Source: an uncultured Succiniclasticum sp. (GTDB taxonomy: Bacteria; Bacillota; Negativicutes; Acidaminococcales; Acidaminococcaceae). From it: a DNA stretch of 64,000 nt. How positions within the stretch are numbered: position 1 is the stretch's first letter; each line of letters begins with the position of its first letter. Location: positions 186,001 to 250,000 of the forward strand of contig UQUU01000003.1 of NCBI GenBank assembly GCA_900544275.1, in the 5' to 3' direction. This document shows positions 33,385 through 42,566 of the stretch, piece after piece. The translations under genes were made by a program, and so were the position numbers. The notes below the pieces were generated by a model. That model did no database searches. It was not told the origin of the DNA and worked only from the letters and a program-made list of their open reading frames with translations.

Positions 33385-34914
33385 ATGAAAGAATTGTTTG
33401 AGAGCATTAACAGTATTTTGGCCTTTGTTGGCCCGCTGTCAGACTTTTTTTGGGATTTCCCGACTAACTTTGCCTGGTATAAGGCAATCCCTGTTTTAGG
33501 CAATTTTTCTTTGGCTGTGATCGTTTTGTTTGGTTCCGGTATTTATTTCAGTTATCGTCTTGGCTTTATCCAAATAAGCCACTTTTGGAGCGGTATTCGT
33601 CTAATGATAAAACACCGTTCTGCGGAAACAGGTATTTCTCCTCTGGCGGCCTTTTTTCTTTCATCTGCCATGCGGGTCGGTCCCGGGAATATTTTAGGTG
33701 TCACCGGCGCTATTTCCGTAGGTGGTCCGGGGGCTTTATTCTGGATGTGGGTATCGGCATTTTTCGGCATGGGCATAGCCTATACGGAAGCTACGCTGGC
33801 GCAGATCTTTAAAGAAAAGAAAAACGATGAGTTTGTCGGCGGACTGCCTTTTTATGGCCGGCGTCTTTTAGGGGATAAGGCCTGGATCGGCGTCGTTTTA
33901 TCCTTGGTGTATATCTTTTATGCCTTGATGTGCTTGCCGGCGCAAGGATTTAATGTGGTGTCTTCGATCGGCGCTATGGCAGAGATCGCCACCGGCAGTA
34001 AAATTGCTACCACATCGATGCTTTATTGGGTGGTGATGGTTCTCACTATCGGTATTACAGCAGCAATTACTTTTGGCGGCATTAAGGAAGTTACTAAAGT
34101 GACCGACAAAATGGTACCGGTCATGGCTGTGGTTTATGTGGTCACGGTCCTCGTTCTGATCATTGCCAATGCAGGCAGTATTCCTTACTTTTTTGGCGCT
34201 GTGTTTGGGGGGGCCTTTACGCCGGAGGCCGTTTTCGGCGGTTTGTTTGGTACCGCGTTGGTACAGGGGGTCAAACGTGGTTTGATGAGCAATGAAGCCG
34301 GTCAGGGTACGATTACGATGGCGGCGGCAGCGGCAGACGCCAAGCATCCCTGCGAACAGGGAATCGTGGCGGCGCTGGGCGTCTTTTTAGATACGCATAT
34401 CATTTGTACAATGACAGGTTTCGTCGTAGTTATGGCTCATGCCTGGACGACCAACTTTGCCGTTTGGGATAAAGCCGGGAAATTGCCGAAATTCTTACTG
34501 AGTGTGCAGGAGATGACCCCGGGTACCGGTATGAATGCTGTTGTCACCTTCTTGCTTACCCTGTGTTTTTGCCTTTTTGCTTATACCTGTCTTTTGGGTA
34601 TGATCGCATATCCGGAAATCGCCGGCAACCGGATCAGTAAAAATGCGGGATTTATTAATGGGATCCGTATTCTGTGCCTTATAGTTGCTGCTTTTGGCAT
34701 TCTGGTCAACATTGCAGGCTATGATTTAGGAAACTTATGGGCGTTTTCTGATCTGGCGAATATTATTATCGTATATGTCAACGTACCGTTGCTGTATCTT
34801 GGGGCCCGTTATGTATTTAAAGCTACCGAACAATATAAGATAGATGAAGAAGCTACATTTAATTCTGACGTGATTGGTATTTCCTGTGAATACTGGGATA
34901 AAAAAAATCATTAA
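33385..34914 (+). CDS. Na+/alanine (AGCS family) amino-acid symporter
   Basis: Sodium-coupled symporter for alanine, glycine or serine. The start is placed at ATG 33385, downstream of GAGGAGG, giving 509 residues with about ten helices. Family regions: FIQISHFWSGIRLM, AFFLSSAMRVGPGNILGVTGAISVGGPGALFWMW and VKRGLMSNEAGQGTITMAAAAADAKHPCEQG. Some AGCS residues differ from the classical form: GxGNI is preceded by SAMRVGPG rather than STASRVGVG as in the paralogue at 35057. This points to a subfamily with different substrate preference. A terminator follows. Confidence 0.92.
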   Translation: MKELFESINSILAFVGPLSDFFWDFPTNFAWYKAIPVLGNFSLAVIVLFGSGIYFSYRLGFIQISHFWSGIRLMIKHRSAETGISPLAAFFLSSAMRVGPGNILGVTGAISVGGPGALFWMWVSAFFGMGIAYTEATLAQIFKEKKNDEFVGGLPFYGRRLLGDKAWIGVVLSLVYIFYALMCLPAQGFNVVSSIGAMAEIATGSKIATTSMLYWVVMVLTIGITAAITFGGIKEVTKVTDKMVPVMAVVYVVTVLVLIIANAGSIPYFFGAVFGGAFTPEAVFGGLFGTALVQGVKRGLMSNEAGQGTITMAAAAADAKHPCEQGIVAALGVFLDTHIICTMTGFVVVMAHAWTTNFAVWDKAGKLPKFLLSVQEMTPGTGMNAVVTFLLTLCFCLFAYTCLLGMIAYPEIAGNRISKNAGFINGIRILCLIVAAFGILVNIAGYDLGNLWAFSDLANIIIVYVNVPLLYLGARYVFKATEQYKIDEEATFNSDVIGISCEYWDKKNH

Positions 34915-34935
34915 TTCGTTGTATCTGTTGTATAT

Positions 34936-34985
34936 AAAAAGGTCATACAGAGGTGGGAAAATCTCGCTCTGTATGACCTTTTCTA
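34936..34985 (+). terminator. terminator after the first AGCS gene
   Basis: 17-bp stem AAAAAGGTCATACAGAG / CTCTGTATGACCTTTT with a 14-nt loop and T-rich end. The symmetric A/T flanks may let it serve the minus gene at 35057 too. Confidence 0.8.
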
Positions 34986-35056
34986 ATTTTAAGATATTGT
35001 TTTCCCCGGCTTTATACGGGGGAATCTAAGAAACTTATACCGAAAGTTGACCGGTC

Positions 35057-36475
35057 TTATTTCTTTTTCTGCTCTACGCCCCAGGCCTGCACCCCGTCCA
35101 GAGAAGGAAGGATGGACGGATTAAAGACAGGGTCCGCACCGGCGTCTTTTTGGGCCTGATAATCATCCAACGCTATCTTGGAGAACTTGAAAAGTCGTGC
35201 GATGGCATACAAGTTGGTCGTTGCCAGGAAGGCCATGAACAAGTCTGCCAAATCCCATACCAACGGTAAGGAGGCCACGCTGCCAAACAAAATCATGGCG
35301 ATGACGAGAATCCGGAAAACATATAGCGCTGTTTTGGAACCGCTCAAAAAAGCCAGGTTGATTTCACCGTAATAGTAATTGCCGACCAATGAACTGAACG
35401 CAAACATTAAAATCATGAAAGCGATAAAAGATATTGCCCAGCCGCCGACTTCCGCAGATAAAGCTTTTTGTACCAAAGCGATACCGGTCACTTTTCCTCC
35501 GATTTCATATACACCGGAGAGAAGCACTAAAAAGGCGGATGCGGAGCAGATGAGAAGCGTGTCGACGTATACGCCGAAGGCCTGGGTCAGTCCCTGTTTT
35601 ACAGGGTGGCTTACGGCTGCAGTAGCTGCCGCGTTAGGTACGGAACCTTCACCGGCTTCGTTGGAGAATAAACCGCGTTTGATACCATTCATAATGCTTG
35701 CCCCGACACCACCGGCTACAGCAGCCTGGGGCACGAACGCGTTGCTGATAATCAAGCCTATAACAGAAGGGAGTTTTTCAATATTCATGACCATGACTAC
35801 CACCGTGATGACCAGGTAGATACCCGCCATGATGGGAACCATTTTTTCCGCTACTTTGGCCACTGTCTGAGCACCGCCGCAGATTACTAATCCGGCTAAG
35901 ATGGCAATGACAACGCCAACGACGGCACGATCCCAACCGAAAGCGCTTTCCAGCGAAAGGGTGATCGTATTGGCCTGCAAAGAGTTATAAACAAGCGCAA
36001 AAGTAGTTAATAATAGCAAAGAAAAAAGTTTGGCCAAATTCGGCATATGCAGTGCATTTTGGATGTAGTAGGCCGGACCGCCGTGGAAAGCGCCACCTTC
36101 TTTAGGTATTTTATAGATCTGTGCCAGCGTGCTTTCAACAAAACCGGTGGCAGCGCCGACAATGGCGACGATCCACATCCAAAAAACAGCCCCCGGACCG
36201 CCCAGAACGATGGCAATCGCTACGCCGGCAATATTGCCGACACCTACGCGGCTGGCGGTACTGACACAAAACGCCTGAAACGAAGAAATTTCTTTGTCTT
36301 TTGGTTTACTGCCTGCGCCTTCGGTCAGAACGCGAAACATTTCACCTGCATAACGAATTTGAATAAAGCCGGTACGAAACGTAAAATAAAGGCCAAGGCC
36401 AATCAGTAAAACGATTAAAACATAGGACCAAAGGACAGAGTTGATTTGATTAATTACGGCACCAAAAGCATCCAT
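35057..36475 (-). CDS. Na+/alanine (AGCS family) amino-acid symporter, second paralogue
   Basis: Classical AGCS symporter: SSFQAFCVSTASRVGVGNIA, IVLGGPGAVFWMW, AFHGGPAYYIQ and NGIKRGLFSNEAGEGSVPNAAATAAVSHPVKQG match alanine/glycine carriers. 472 residues from ATG 36475, which has AGGAA 8-9 nt upstream; an in-frame GTG three codons earlier is possible. Its own promoter (36518-36545) and the terminator of the upstream gene show that it is a separate transcript. It converges on the first AGCS gene. Confidence 0.94.
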   Translation of the reverse strand: MDAFGAVINQINSVLWSYVLIVLLIGLGLYFTFRTGFIQIRYAGEMFRVLTEGAGSKPKDKEISSFQAFCVSTASRVGVGNIAGVAIAIVLGGPGAVFWMWIVAIVGAATGFVESTLAQIYKIPKEGGAFHGGPAYYIQNALHMPNLAKLFSLLLLTTFALVYNSLQANTITLSLESAFGWDRAVVGVVIAILAGLVICGGAQTVAKVAEKMVPIMAGIYLVITVVVMVMNIEKLPSVIGLIISNAFVPQAAVAGGVGASIMNGIKRGLFSNEAGEGSVPNAAATAAVSHPVKQGLTQAFGVYVDTLLICSASAFLVLLSGVYEIGGKVTGIALVQKALSAEVGGWAISFIAFMILMFAFSSLVGNYYYGEINLAFLSGSKTALYVFRILVIAMILFGSVASLPLVWDLADLFMAFLATTNLYAIARLFKFSKIALDDYQAQKDAGADPVFNPSILPSLDGVQAWGVEQKKK

Positions 36476-36517
36476 GGGCAACACTTCCTTTTTCTAAAAT
36501 TAAAATATGCTGAAAAA

Positions 36518-36545
36518 ATTATATCATGAATTCGGGGTTAATCAA
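36518..36545 (-). promoter_or_regulatory. promoter for the second AGCS gene
   Basis: Minus strand TTGATT (36545-36540), 16-bp spacer, TATAAT (36523-36518) with TG extension. Confidence 0.75.
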
Positions 36546-36574
36546 AGGTAATATGTAAGAAAACACTAAAAATG

Positions 36575-36609
36575 AAACAAAAAACCGTTGCCCGAAGGAC
36601 AACGGTTTA
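36575..36609 (-). terminator. terminator of the dcuC-like gene
   Basis: Minus strand AAACCGTTG, 9-nt loop, CAACGGTTTTTTGTTT. Confidence 0.8.
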
Positions 36610-36714
36610 AAGATGTAAGGAAATTTTAAGCGTCAGCTGTAAAGAACAATATGGAGTTTAATAATATGTAAGGTATTTATTTTTCAATTAGTCGCAACTA
36701 GTCGCAACAGTAAA

Positions 36715-38091
36715 TTAGCCGCGATAGTAATAGAAGAAGGTCATGCCTACATTTACCAGCATAGCGCCGCACATGGGGATAACGGTCCGTTTCACTAAAT
36801 CAAAAGGCGATACGTTGCCCATGCCGGAAGCCACTACGATAACTGCCGTGATGGGCGAGCAGGTACGGGCGATGGAGGCGGCAAAGTGCATCGGTAATAA
36901 GAAAAGGACCGGTGCGATCCCGCTGGCCTGCGCAACGGCAGGAGTCAGAGCCGCGAACGCAAAGAAAGGCGCATTACCTGAACCCATCACGACGGAGGAT
37001 ACGGCGATGATGGATACCATGACCACCATCATCAACATGGGCGAGAAGCCGGCGTTTTGACTGCTTTTGATTAACGTGTCAATGACGCCCATGCTCATCA
37101 GACCCTGGGCAAAGACTTGACCTGCGACGATCAGCGTGACTACGTTGGCCATTTGCATACCCATACCGTCGAAGAAAGCCTGTACGCCGGCGCATACCTC
37201 TTTTAAGTTGCGGGTCCGGATAAACTCAGCAATCATGCCGATAGCCAGACCGATCATCATGGCATTGATGATGTTTACTTTAACGGAAGTGATCCATAAG
37301 GGGCTGAAAGACAGGATGAGCGCTAACGGTACGATCGGCAAAAGCGCATAAACAGCCGGCGCCTTGTCTGCCGGATCATCCGACGGGACATTGTCCGACA
37401 CATCCATGGGTGTTACGATATGACCGTCTCTCTTATCCATGTATTTTTGCGAAAAGTAGAACAAAACACCTACCACAAAGAAAGCGACAATGACGATGGG
37501 AACCTGGTAATCCGTCCAGTAAATAACTGGATTCAAACCGGCGGTTTCGGCTGAAAGGATGGTGCCGGTATCACTGGGACTCCAGTCAAAGCAAAGAGTA
37601 GACGCCACAGCAGCGGTAGCGGCTATACGGCTCACGCCCAAACCGACCAGGATGGGGAATACGGTTACCATCAGCAGCATGGCCAGGCCGGATGCGGAGT
37701 TAATGCACAGGCCGATACACAGGCCTAAAATCCAGGAAAACGCTAATACCAGATAAGGCGATTTTAGTTTTAACAAAGGTTTGATCGTCATGCGGACCAA
37801 AGCCCGGGAAGCGCCTATTTTATCCATATATCTGGCAAAGGCGCCCACACACATAATATTCAAACCCAATTTTGCTGCGCGGGAAGAAAGGGTTTGGCTC
37901 ATAAACTGAAAGGTGTCAAATAAGATGGCGCCGGTACTGGCCTTGGGCGCTAAAATTTTGCCATAACCCAGAACTACGGCTACATACATCAGAATAAAGC
38001 CGCCAATTACGAGAACCGGCTGCGGTTTATATTTTTTGTAAATCAGATACGCGACCCACACGGTCACAAGGAAAGAGATCGTTAAAGCCAT
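36715..38091 (-). CDS. DcuC-family anaerobic C4-dicarboxylate carrier
   Basis: 458-residue membrane protein with about twelve helices from the DcuC (C4-dicarboxylate anaerobic carrier) family, which handles succinate efflux or fumarate/succinate exchange. Seen: LGLNIMCVGAFARYMDKIGAS, ILGLCIGLCINSASGLAMLL, LCFDWSPSDTGTIL and VMGSGNAPFFAFAALTPAVA. It lies 66 nt downstream of the PepT-like gene on the same strand without a terminator between them, so the two are likely co-expressed. DcuC-like proteins next to peptidases sometimes carry other acids or amino acids, so substrate is tentative. Confidence 0.85.
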   Translation of the reverse strand: MALTISFLVTVWVAYLIYKKYKPQPVLVIGGFILMYVAVVLGYGKILAPKASTGAILFDTFQFMSQTLSSRAAKLGLNIMCVGAFARYMDKIGASRALVRMTIKPLLKLKSPYLVLAFSWILGLCIGLCINSASGLAMLLMVTVFPILVGLGVSRIAATAAVASTLCFDWSPSDTGTILSAETAGLNPVIYWTDYQVPIVIVAFFVVGVLFYFSQKYMDKRDGHIVTPMDVSDNVPSDDPADKAPAVYALLPIVPLALILSFSPLWITSVKVNIINAMMIGLAIGMIAEFIRTRNLKEVCAGVQAFFDGMGMQMANVVTLIVAGQVFAQGLMSMGVIDTLIKSSQNAGFSPMLMMVVMVSIIAVSSVVMGSGNAPFFAFAALTPAVAQASGIAPVLFLLPMHFAASIARTCSPITAVIVVASGMGNVSPFDLVKRTVIPMCGAMLVNVGMTFFYYYRG

Positions 38092-38157
38092 AAGGTGGTT
38101 TCTCCTTTAGTTTAAATTTTCAATGCTTACAGGTAGGGAAAAGCAATTTTTGTCAGA

Positions 38158-39285
38158 TTATCTTTTCGCCGCTTCACAGACGATAGCCAATGTCCATTCG
38201 CAGGTCATGTATAAATCTTCTTCTAATAAGATTTCGTCTACGGTGTGCACGTTCGTCATACCTGTTCCCAAAACAGTACAGGGAACGCCATAGCCGTTAA
38301 AATGGCTGCTGTCGCTGCCGCCGCCGGTAGCGGTGATATCAACCGGCAGTTGTAACGCTTTTGCGGTTTTAGCGGCAAGCTCGATGACGGCGCTGTCTTT
38401 TGCCAGGCAATAGGGCTTGTAGGAAGATCTTACTTCTACATCTACCGGCACTTCGGCCTTTTCGCCGCCCTGTTTAAAGATGGTGACAATTTTGTCTGTT
38501 AAATTCTCTAATTTTTCCGGATTGCGGCTGCGGCAGTCCATCGCTACTTCTACCAGATCCGGGACGATATTGGTTGCGCTACCGCCATGGATGATGCCGA
38601 TATTACAGGTAGTTTCTTCGTCAACACGACCGGTTGGTATGTCGATCAGTATTTCTGCCGCTTTTTTTATCGCATTGATGCCTTTTTCCGGAGCAATTCC
38701 GCCGTGAGCTGTTTTACCGTGGATCTTTGCAAAAATCTTATTCTGACCGGGGGCGGCATAAATAATTTTTCCGGGACGGCCGCTGGAATCCAGGGCAAAG
38801 CCCATATCCGCATGGAGTAATGCGGTATCTAAATTTTTAATACCGGCGCAGCCTTGTTCTTCGCTTACGGAAAAAATAACCTGGATATCCCCATGGGGCA
38901 GATTTTGTTCTTTTAAGCACCGCAGGGTTTCTAAAATCGCCACGATGCCGCCTTTATCATCACCGCCTAAAATAGTAGTTCCGTCAGACCGGATTACCCC
39001 GTTTTCAAGACACGGTTTTATGCCAGCGCAGGGAGTTACACAATCCATGTGAGCGGACAGCAAAATTGCGGGGGCCCCGGCTACGGTGCCTTTTAAATCG
39101 GCGACCAGGTTTCCGGCGCTGCCGCCCAACAGTTTTGCGGATTCCACGTCTTCCGTTACTGTGCAGCCTAATTCTTCCAACCGCTTTTTCAGTATGTCGG
39201 CGACGACCCTTTCCTGCAATGAAGGACAGGGAATTTGAATTAATTCATAAAATTCATTCAGTACTCTTTGTTTGTTGATTTTCAA
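38158..39285 (-). CDS. M20-family peptidase, PepT-like
   Basis: Cytoplasmic zinc aminopeptidase of the M20 family (peptidase T-like). 375 residues. Metal ligands: LSAHMDCVTP (His, with Asp), LGGDDKGGI (bridging Asp), VSEEQGCAGI (catalytic Glu pair), LDSSG and the C-terminal THTV-like NVHTVDEI. The lid/dimer domain contains NKIFAKIHGKTAHGG. Translation starts at TTG 39285 behind a GGAGGAGG site. It would cleave imported short peptides, in line with the amino-acid lifestyle. Expressed from an extended -10 promoter at 39354 together with the carrier gene. Confidence 0.88.
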   Translation of the reverse strand: MKINKQRVLNEFYELIQIPCPSLQERVVADILKKRLEELGCTVTEDVESAKLLGGSAGNLVADLKGTVAGAPAILLSAHMDCVTPCAGIKPCLENGVIRSDGTTILGGDDKGGIVAILETLRCLKEQNLPHGDIQVIFSVSEEQGCAGIKNLDTALLHADMGFALDSSGRPGKIIYAAPGQNKIFAKIHGKTAHGGIAPEKGINAIKKAAEILIDIPTGRVDEETTCNIGIIHGGSATNIVPDLVEVAMDCRSRNPEKLENLTDKIVTIFKQGGEKAEVPVDVEVRSSYKPYCLAKDSAVIELAAKTAKALQLPVDITATGGGSDSSHFNGYGVPCTVLGTGMTNVHTVDEILLEEDLYMTCEWTLAIVCEAAKR

Positions 39286-39353
39286 TGACTGATTCCTCCT
39301 CCGGTTAAATAAATTCGCTCCTTAAGCCAGACAGCTTTGTCAATAACGCTTTT

Positions 39354-39362
39354 ATTGTAGCA
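39354..39362 (-). promoter_or_regulatory. extended -10 promoter for the peptidase-carrier operon
   Basis: Minus-strand TGCTACAAT; TTGTCC lies 18 bp upstream as a possible -35. Confidence 0.55.
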
Positions 39363-39466
39363 TGCAACGTGAGGTCAGGACAAATAAAATTATTTGTGTA
39401 TGACAAAAATATAGTTTGCTTAAAATGTAAGCAAGAAAAATGTAAGAAAAAAAGTAAGTATAAAAC

Positions 39467-39506
39467 AAAAAATAAACAAGATGTGTCTGTCTAACGCACA
39501 TCTTGT
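39467..39506 (-). terminator. terminator of the pentapeptide-repeat gene
   Basis: Minus strand ACAAGATGTG, 11-nt loop, CACATCTTGT, then TTATTTTTTG. Confidence 0.85.
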
Positions 39507-39528
39507 TCGAATGTTCCGGATACACGGA

Positions 39529-40290
39529 TTAAAAACCGGTATTTCGTTTAAAAGCTGTGCCCCAAACAGCATTTTTCAGGGTAGCTCCCTTAAAATCAGC
39601 ATTTTCTAGCATCGCACCATCAAAATTTGCTTCCGTAAAATCACCGTTGATAAGCCGTGCGCTGCCTAAACGAGCGCCGTAAAAATCAGTTTTCAGGGCC
39701 TTGAGTCCTTCCCCTTTTATTTCATAAAGGTTGGCCCGGGAAAAAAGGCTGCCGGAAACGTCCGCTTCAAACAACCAGCTGTAAGAAAAATTGGCAAAAG
39801 AAAAGTCAGAGTTCTGTAAGCTGGCTTTATCGAATGTTGTTTCCTGAAAATTACATCCGTAAGCAGAAAGACGATCCAGCTTTGCACCGCGGAAATCCCC
39901 GCGAAAAAAATTTCCCCCGGTCAGGTCTGCGCCGGTCAGATCGGAACCGCCGAAAAATGTATAGGGAGCAGTCACATTTTGCAGGTCTGCTCCCGCCATT
40001 TTGGCTTCGGTAAAGACCGCACGCTTTAAGTTGGCATTTTGCAGGTTTGCACCTGTCAAGTTTGTTTTTTCCAATCGCGCGCCCAGTAAATTAGCATTCT
40101 TTAAGTCCGCGCCGGACAGGTCGAGTTCTGTCATATCAAAACCGCTTAAATCCGCGTGGCTCAGATCTGCTGCAGGGCAGCCGCGCCCGTTGCGCACTGC
40201 GGCCAGATCATTCTCGTTGTAGGCTTGCGTCGAAGTCGGCGTGAGCCAAAGCAGCGAACAGACCAGCAATAATAGACTAAGTTTCTTCAT
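39529..40290 (-). CDS. exported pentapeptide-repeat protein
   Basis: 253 residues. A cleavable signal peptide (KKLSLLLLVCSLLWL...STQA) is followed by about 40 pentapeptide repeats of the A(D/N)LxX type, for example ADLSHADLSGFDMTELDLSG, then ADLKNANLLGARLEKTNLTG. These form a right-handed quadrilateral beta helix. Cytosolic members such as Qnr mimic DNA and protect gyrase, but an exported one cannot act that way and more probably has an envelope role. No lipobox is seen. It is a stand-alone gene with its own terminator; the HAD gene upstream is 54 nt away on the same strand and may share the transcript. Function unknown. Confidence 0.88.
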   Translation of the reverse strand: MKKLSLLLLVCSLLWLTPTSTQAYNENDLAAVRNGRGCPAADLSHADLSGFDMTELDLSGADLKNANLLGARLEKTNLTGANLQNANLKRAVFTEAKMAGADLQNVTAPYTFFGGSDLTGADLTGGNFFRGDFRGAKLDRLSAYGCNFQETTFDKASLQNSDFSFANFSYSWLFEADVSGSLFSRANLYEIKGEGLKALKTDFYGARLGSARLINGDFTEANFDGAMLENADFKGATLKNAVWGTAFKRNTGF

Positions 40291-40344
40291 AGCTTCCTCG
40301 TTTCGTATTCTTGTTGTTGTCGTTCTTCTTACTTATCCTTGTTC

Positions 40345-41037
40345 TTATGTCTGAATGCATTTCAGAAAGTCTGCCGGGTCATCCGGCAATTGCGGTAAAA
40401 TTTTCCAGGGTCTGACGGCGGCAAAATCCTCTTCTTTAAACTCACTGCCCGCTAAGACGACAATGCAGCGTGCGCCTATCGCAGAAGCACATTTTACGTC
40501 GTTTGGCGTATCGCCGATAAAAATAAGCTGATCGGAAGATTGCACTAAACCGTCTACCTGCAGGCGATAATACAAAATCCGGGCCACTTCGTCCCGTTCT
40601 TCCGCCAGGTCCCCGTAGGAGCTGTGCCGAAAATCAAAATGCGAAACAATACCATAATGGGTAACCTTATCCCGGGCACCGCCGGTGGTATTTCCTGTCA
40701 TCAGAAGATTTGTAATGTCAGGAGCATTTTCTTTGATATATTCCAGCGTTTTCGCAACGTTCGGCATAAGATATCCCTTATGTGTCTTCAACGTCCGTTT
40801 CATTTTCATTTCGTAGGTCAGCATAAGGCCGGCCGCCCAACCGCTTGTACAACGTCCCTTAATTTCCGTTACAATTTCCTTTATGATGGCAGAATCGGTG
40901 CAGCCTGCCAGAGAATGTTTGAACTGGTAAGGCTCTTTCAGATGAAAATATTCCTGAGTAGCTTCCTGCAGCGCATCGTAGCCCGCCCTGTTTGTTAAAA
41001 GCAGGGTACCGTCGATGTCCCAGGCTAAATATAACAT
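40345..41037 (-). CDS. HAD-superfamily hydrolase
   Basis: 230-residue phosphatase-like enzyme. HAD motif I is AWDIDGTLL (nucleophile and acid/base aspartates), motif II LLMTGNT, and motif IV FIGDTPNDVKCA. The cap between about residues 18 and 95 is of the alpha-helical C1 type, seen in phosphoglycolate phosphatase-like enzymes. The substrate is unknown. The start follows GGGAGGAAG. The promoter region holds a 20-bp palindrome over the -35 element (41095-41114), so it is likely regulated. Confidence 0.85.
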   Translation of the reverse strand: MLYLAWDIDGTLLLTNRAGYDALQEATQEYFHLKEPYQFKHSLAGCTDSAIIKEIVTEIKGRCTSGWAAGLMLTYEMKMKRTLKTHKGYLMPNVAKTLEYIKENAPDITNLLMTGNTTGGARDKVTHYGIVSHFDFRHSSYGDLAEERDEVARILYYRLQVDGLVQSSDQLIFIGDTPNDVKCASAIGARCIVVLAGSEFKEEDFAAVRPWKILPQLPDDPADFLKCIQT

Positions 41038-41077
41038 GTCATCTTCCTCCCGGTTATTGATGATCGAATTTTAGTCT

Positions 41078-41114
41078 ATTTTAACCTATTTTTACTATAA
41101 TATGCAAATTATAG
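41078..41114 (-). promoter_or_regulatory. HAD promoter with overlapping palindrome
   Basis: Minus strand TTGCAT (41107-41102), 18-bp spacer, TAAAAT (41083-41078). The -35 is the centre of the palindrome CTATAAT-ATGCAA-ATTATAG (41095-41114), a likely repressor site. Confidence 0.5.
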
Positions 41115-41164
41115 GGCAGGCTTATGAGAATAAAGCGGGGCAAAAAAATGATACGGTGAGTATC

Positions 41165-41250
41165 AGTTATGGTAATCATCGATATAAGATGGTTATTGAT
41201 TATGTTAATCCTCAATTATCTTAATCATCAATATACGGGATTATCGATTA
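41165..41250. repeat. iterated AT-rich motif between divergent genes
   Basis: Loose repeats of TTAATCATC / TTATTGATTA / TTATCGATTA type (for example TAATCATCGATA, TTAATCATCAATA, ATTATCGATTAA) fill about 85 nt of the 392-nt gap 41038-41429. No ORF is present. Confidence 0.4.
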
Positions 41251-41352
41251 AGCAGGGCGAATTCATTATTTCAGGGGCAGGTTATTTAAGAAATTCGCTA
41301 TTTGGGTGATTTAGCTATTTTTAAATTAGCCTTACGGCAAAAAATAAGACGT

Positions 41353-41360
41353 GCTATAAT
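41353..41360 (+). promoter_or_regulatory. extended -10 promoter for the DUF190 gene
   Basis: TGCTATAAT ends at 41360, 70 nt before the ATG. Confidence 0.55.
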
Positions 41361-41429
41361 AATTATGTAAGAAATGAAAAAACTACACTCGGCAGCGCAT
41401 TTCTGTTTTGTAGAAATGGGGGAATCTAT

Positions 41430-41834
41430 ATGGAATTTATTAAATTGCATGCCTTGAAAATTTATACAGCGGAAGACGTGATGTGTGGGGATGAACCGTT
41501 TTATAAAGCGGTTATGCACGAAGCCCGCCGGCTTCAATTAGGAGGCGGAACTTTATTTCGGGCTGACGAGGGGTATGGAACCGAGATCCGGGGGACGGAA
41601 GGAAGAGCAGTGCCGGTGTTTTTCAGTGGCTCCTATAATTTGCCGGTCTTGATCGAAATCGTGGACTCCAAGGAAAAACTGGCGGAATTATTTCCCTTTT
41701 TGGAGAAACACGGAAATTGCCATTTCCTGGCAGTAATTTCGCCTTTGATGGCACTTTATACACAATATGTGTCTGAGCATGCTGCACGCATGAAGCGCAG
41801 CAAACTGCCCCGCATTCAGGAAGATGAACTATAG
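41430..41834 (+). CDS. DUF190-family protein
   Basis: 134-residue soluble protein with the DUF190 layout: KLHALKIYTAEDVMCGDEPF, ARRLQLGGGTLFRADEGYG and LPVLIEIVDSKEKLAELFPFL. It has the ferredoxin-like alpha/beta fold related to PII-type signal proteins. In many genomes such proteins lie beside CrcB fluoride channels; none is here. It begins a run of small proteins (DUF190, DUF697, membrane protein, two Usp) between 41.4 and 44.0 kb, each with its own leader. The actual function is not known. Confidence 0.8.
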   Translation: MEFIKLHALKIYTAEDVMCGDEPFYKAVMHEARRLQLGGGTLFRADEGYGTEIRGTEGRAVPVFFSGSYNLPVLIEIVDSKEKLAELFPFLEKHGNCHFLAVISPLMALYTQYVSEHAARMKRSKLPRIQEDEL

Positions 41835-41847
41835 GAAAAATAATTTC

Positions 41848-41877
41848 TTGCGGGTTGGTAGAAAGGCGTTGTATAAT
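41848..41877 (+). promoter_or_regulatory. promoter for the DUF697 gene
   Basis: TTGCGG, 18-bp spacer, TATAAT; the ATG lies about 108 nt downstream. Confidence 0.55.
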
Positions 41878-41985
41878 ATAGATGTAAAGAACAGGTCTTA
41901 CAATAAAAACAAGTCGCAAAGAAGGATTAACCGAGGATAGTTATATTTAAGAGTCAAGAGCGCGTTTCGCAAAGGAGGCACAATT

Positions 41986-42468
41986 ATGGCTGATGAAAAA
42001 ATTACCGTGATCGACGATAAAGACCGGGAAGAAGAGGCTCTTTCCTTATGCAAATGGGCGGCGGCCCGTGCCGGAGCTATTGTTGTAATTCCCGGTCTGG
42101 GCACGCTTTCTACGGTGGCCAATGATATTTATATGATCATGAAGATCGGTGATGTGTACGAAGAAAAGATCACAGAAAAAGCTGCGGTAAGCCTTTTAGG
42201 TTCTATGGGAGCCGTTTTTGCCGGGGGCAAACTGGCAACCCTGATTCCCTTTGCCCCGTTGCAGATCCCTCTGGCAGTGGGGATGACCTATGGCCTGGGC
42301 CGCGTGGTGATGGAATGGCTTAAAGCGGGCAAGCCGAGTGATATGAGCGCTTTTAAGAAGGTGTACGATGATGCGGTAAAGTACGCTAAAGATAATATTG
42401 ATATTTTTGAAAATGACCCGGACAAGGAAAAACCGCTGGGCGATGAAAAGAAAAAGTTTGACGTTTGA
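41986..42468 (+). CDS. DUF697-like small membrane-associated protein
   Basis: 160 residues. The centre (about 25-105) is hydrophobic and resembles DUF697 domains, found fused to GTPases or in YcjF-like proteins: ARAGAIVVIPGLGTLSTVANDIYMIMKIGDVY, then AAVSLLGSMGAVFAGGKLATLIPF and GMTYGLGRVVMEWLKAG. The N-terminus is acidic and the C-terminus charged (ENDPDKEKPLGDEKKKFD). There is no GTPase domain. The start follows AAAGGAGG. It may bind or sense something at the membrane, but the role is unknown. Confidence 0.65.
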   Translation: MADEKITVIDDKDREEEALSLCKWAAARAGAIVVIPGLGTLSTVANDIYMIMKIGDVYEEKITEKAAVSLLGSMGAVFAGGKLATLIPFAPLQIPLAVGMTYGLGRVVMEWLKAGKPSDMSAFKKVYDDAVKYAKDNIDIFENDPDKEKPLGDEKKKFDV

Positions 42469-42566
42469 AACTGTCTTGCCGGCTGGCATAGAAACTTTAT
42501 TATTGCGGCAGGGGCACACCATTTGAGAACGGAAAAGTGTACTAAAACAAGTTGGGGGATTTCACA

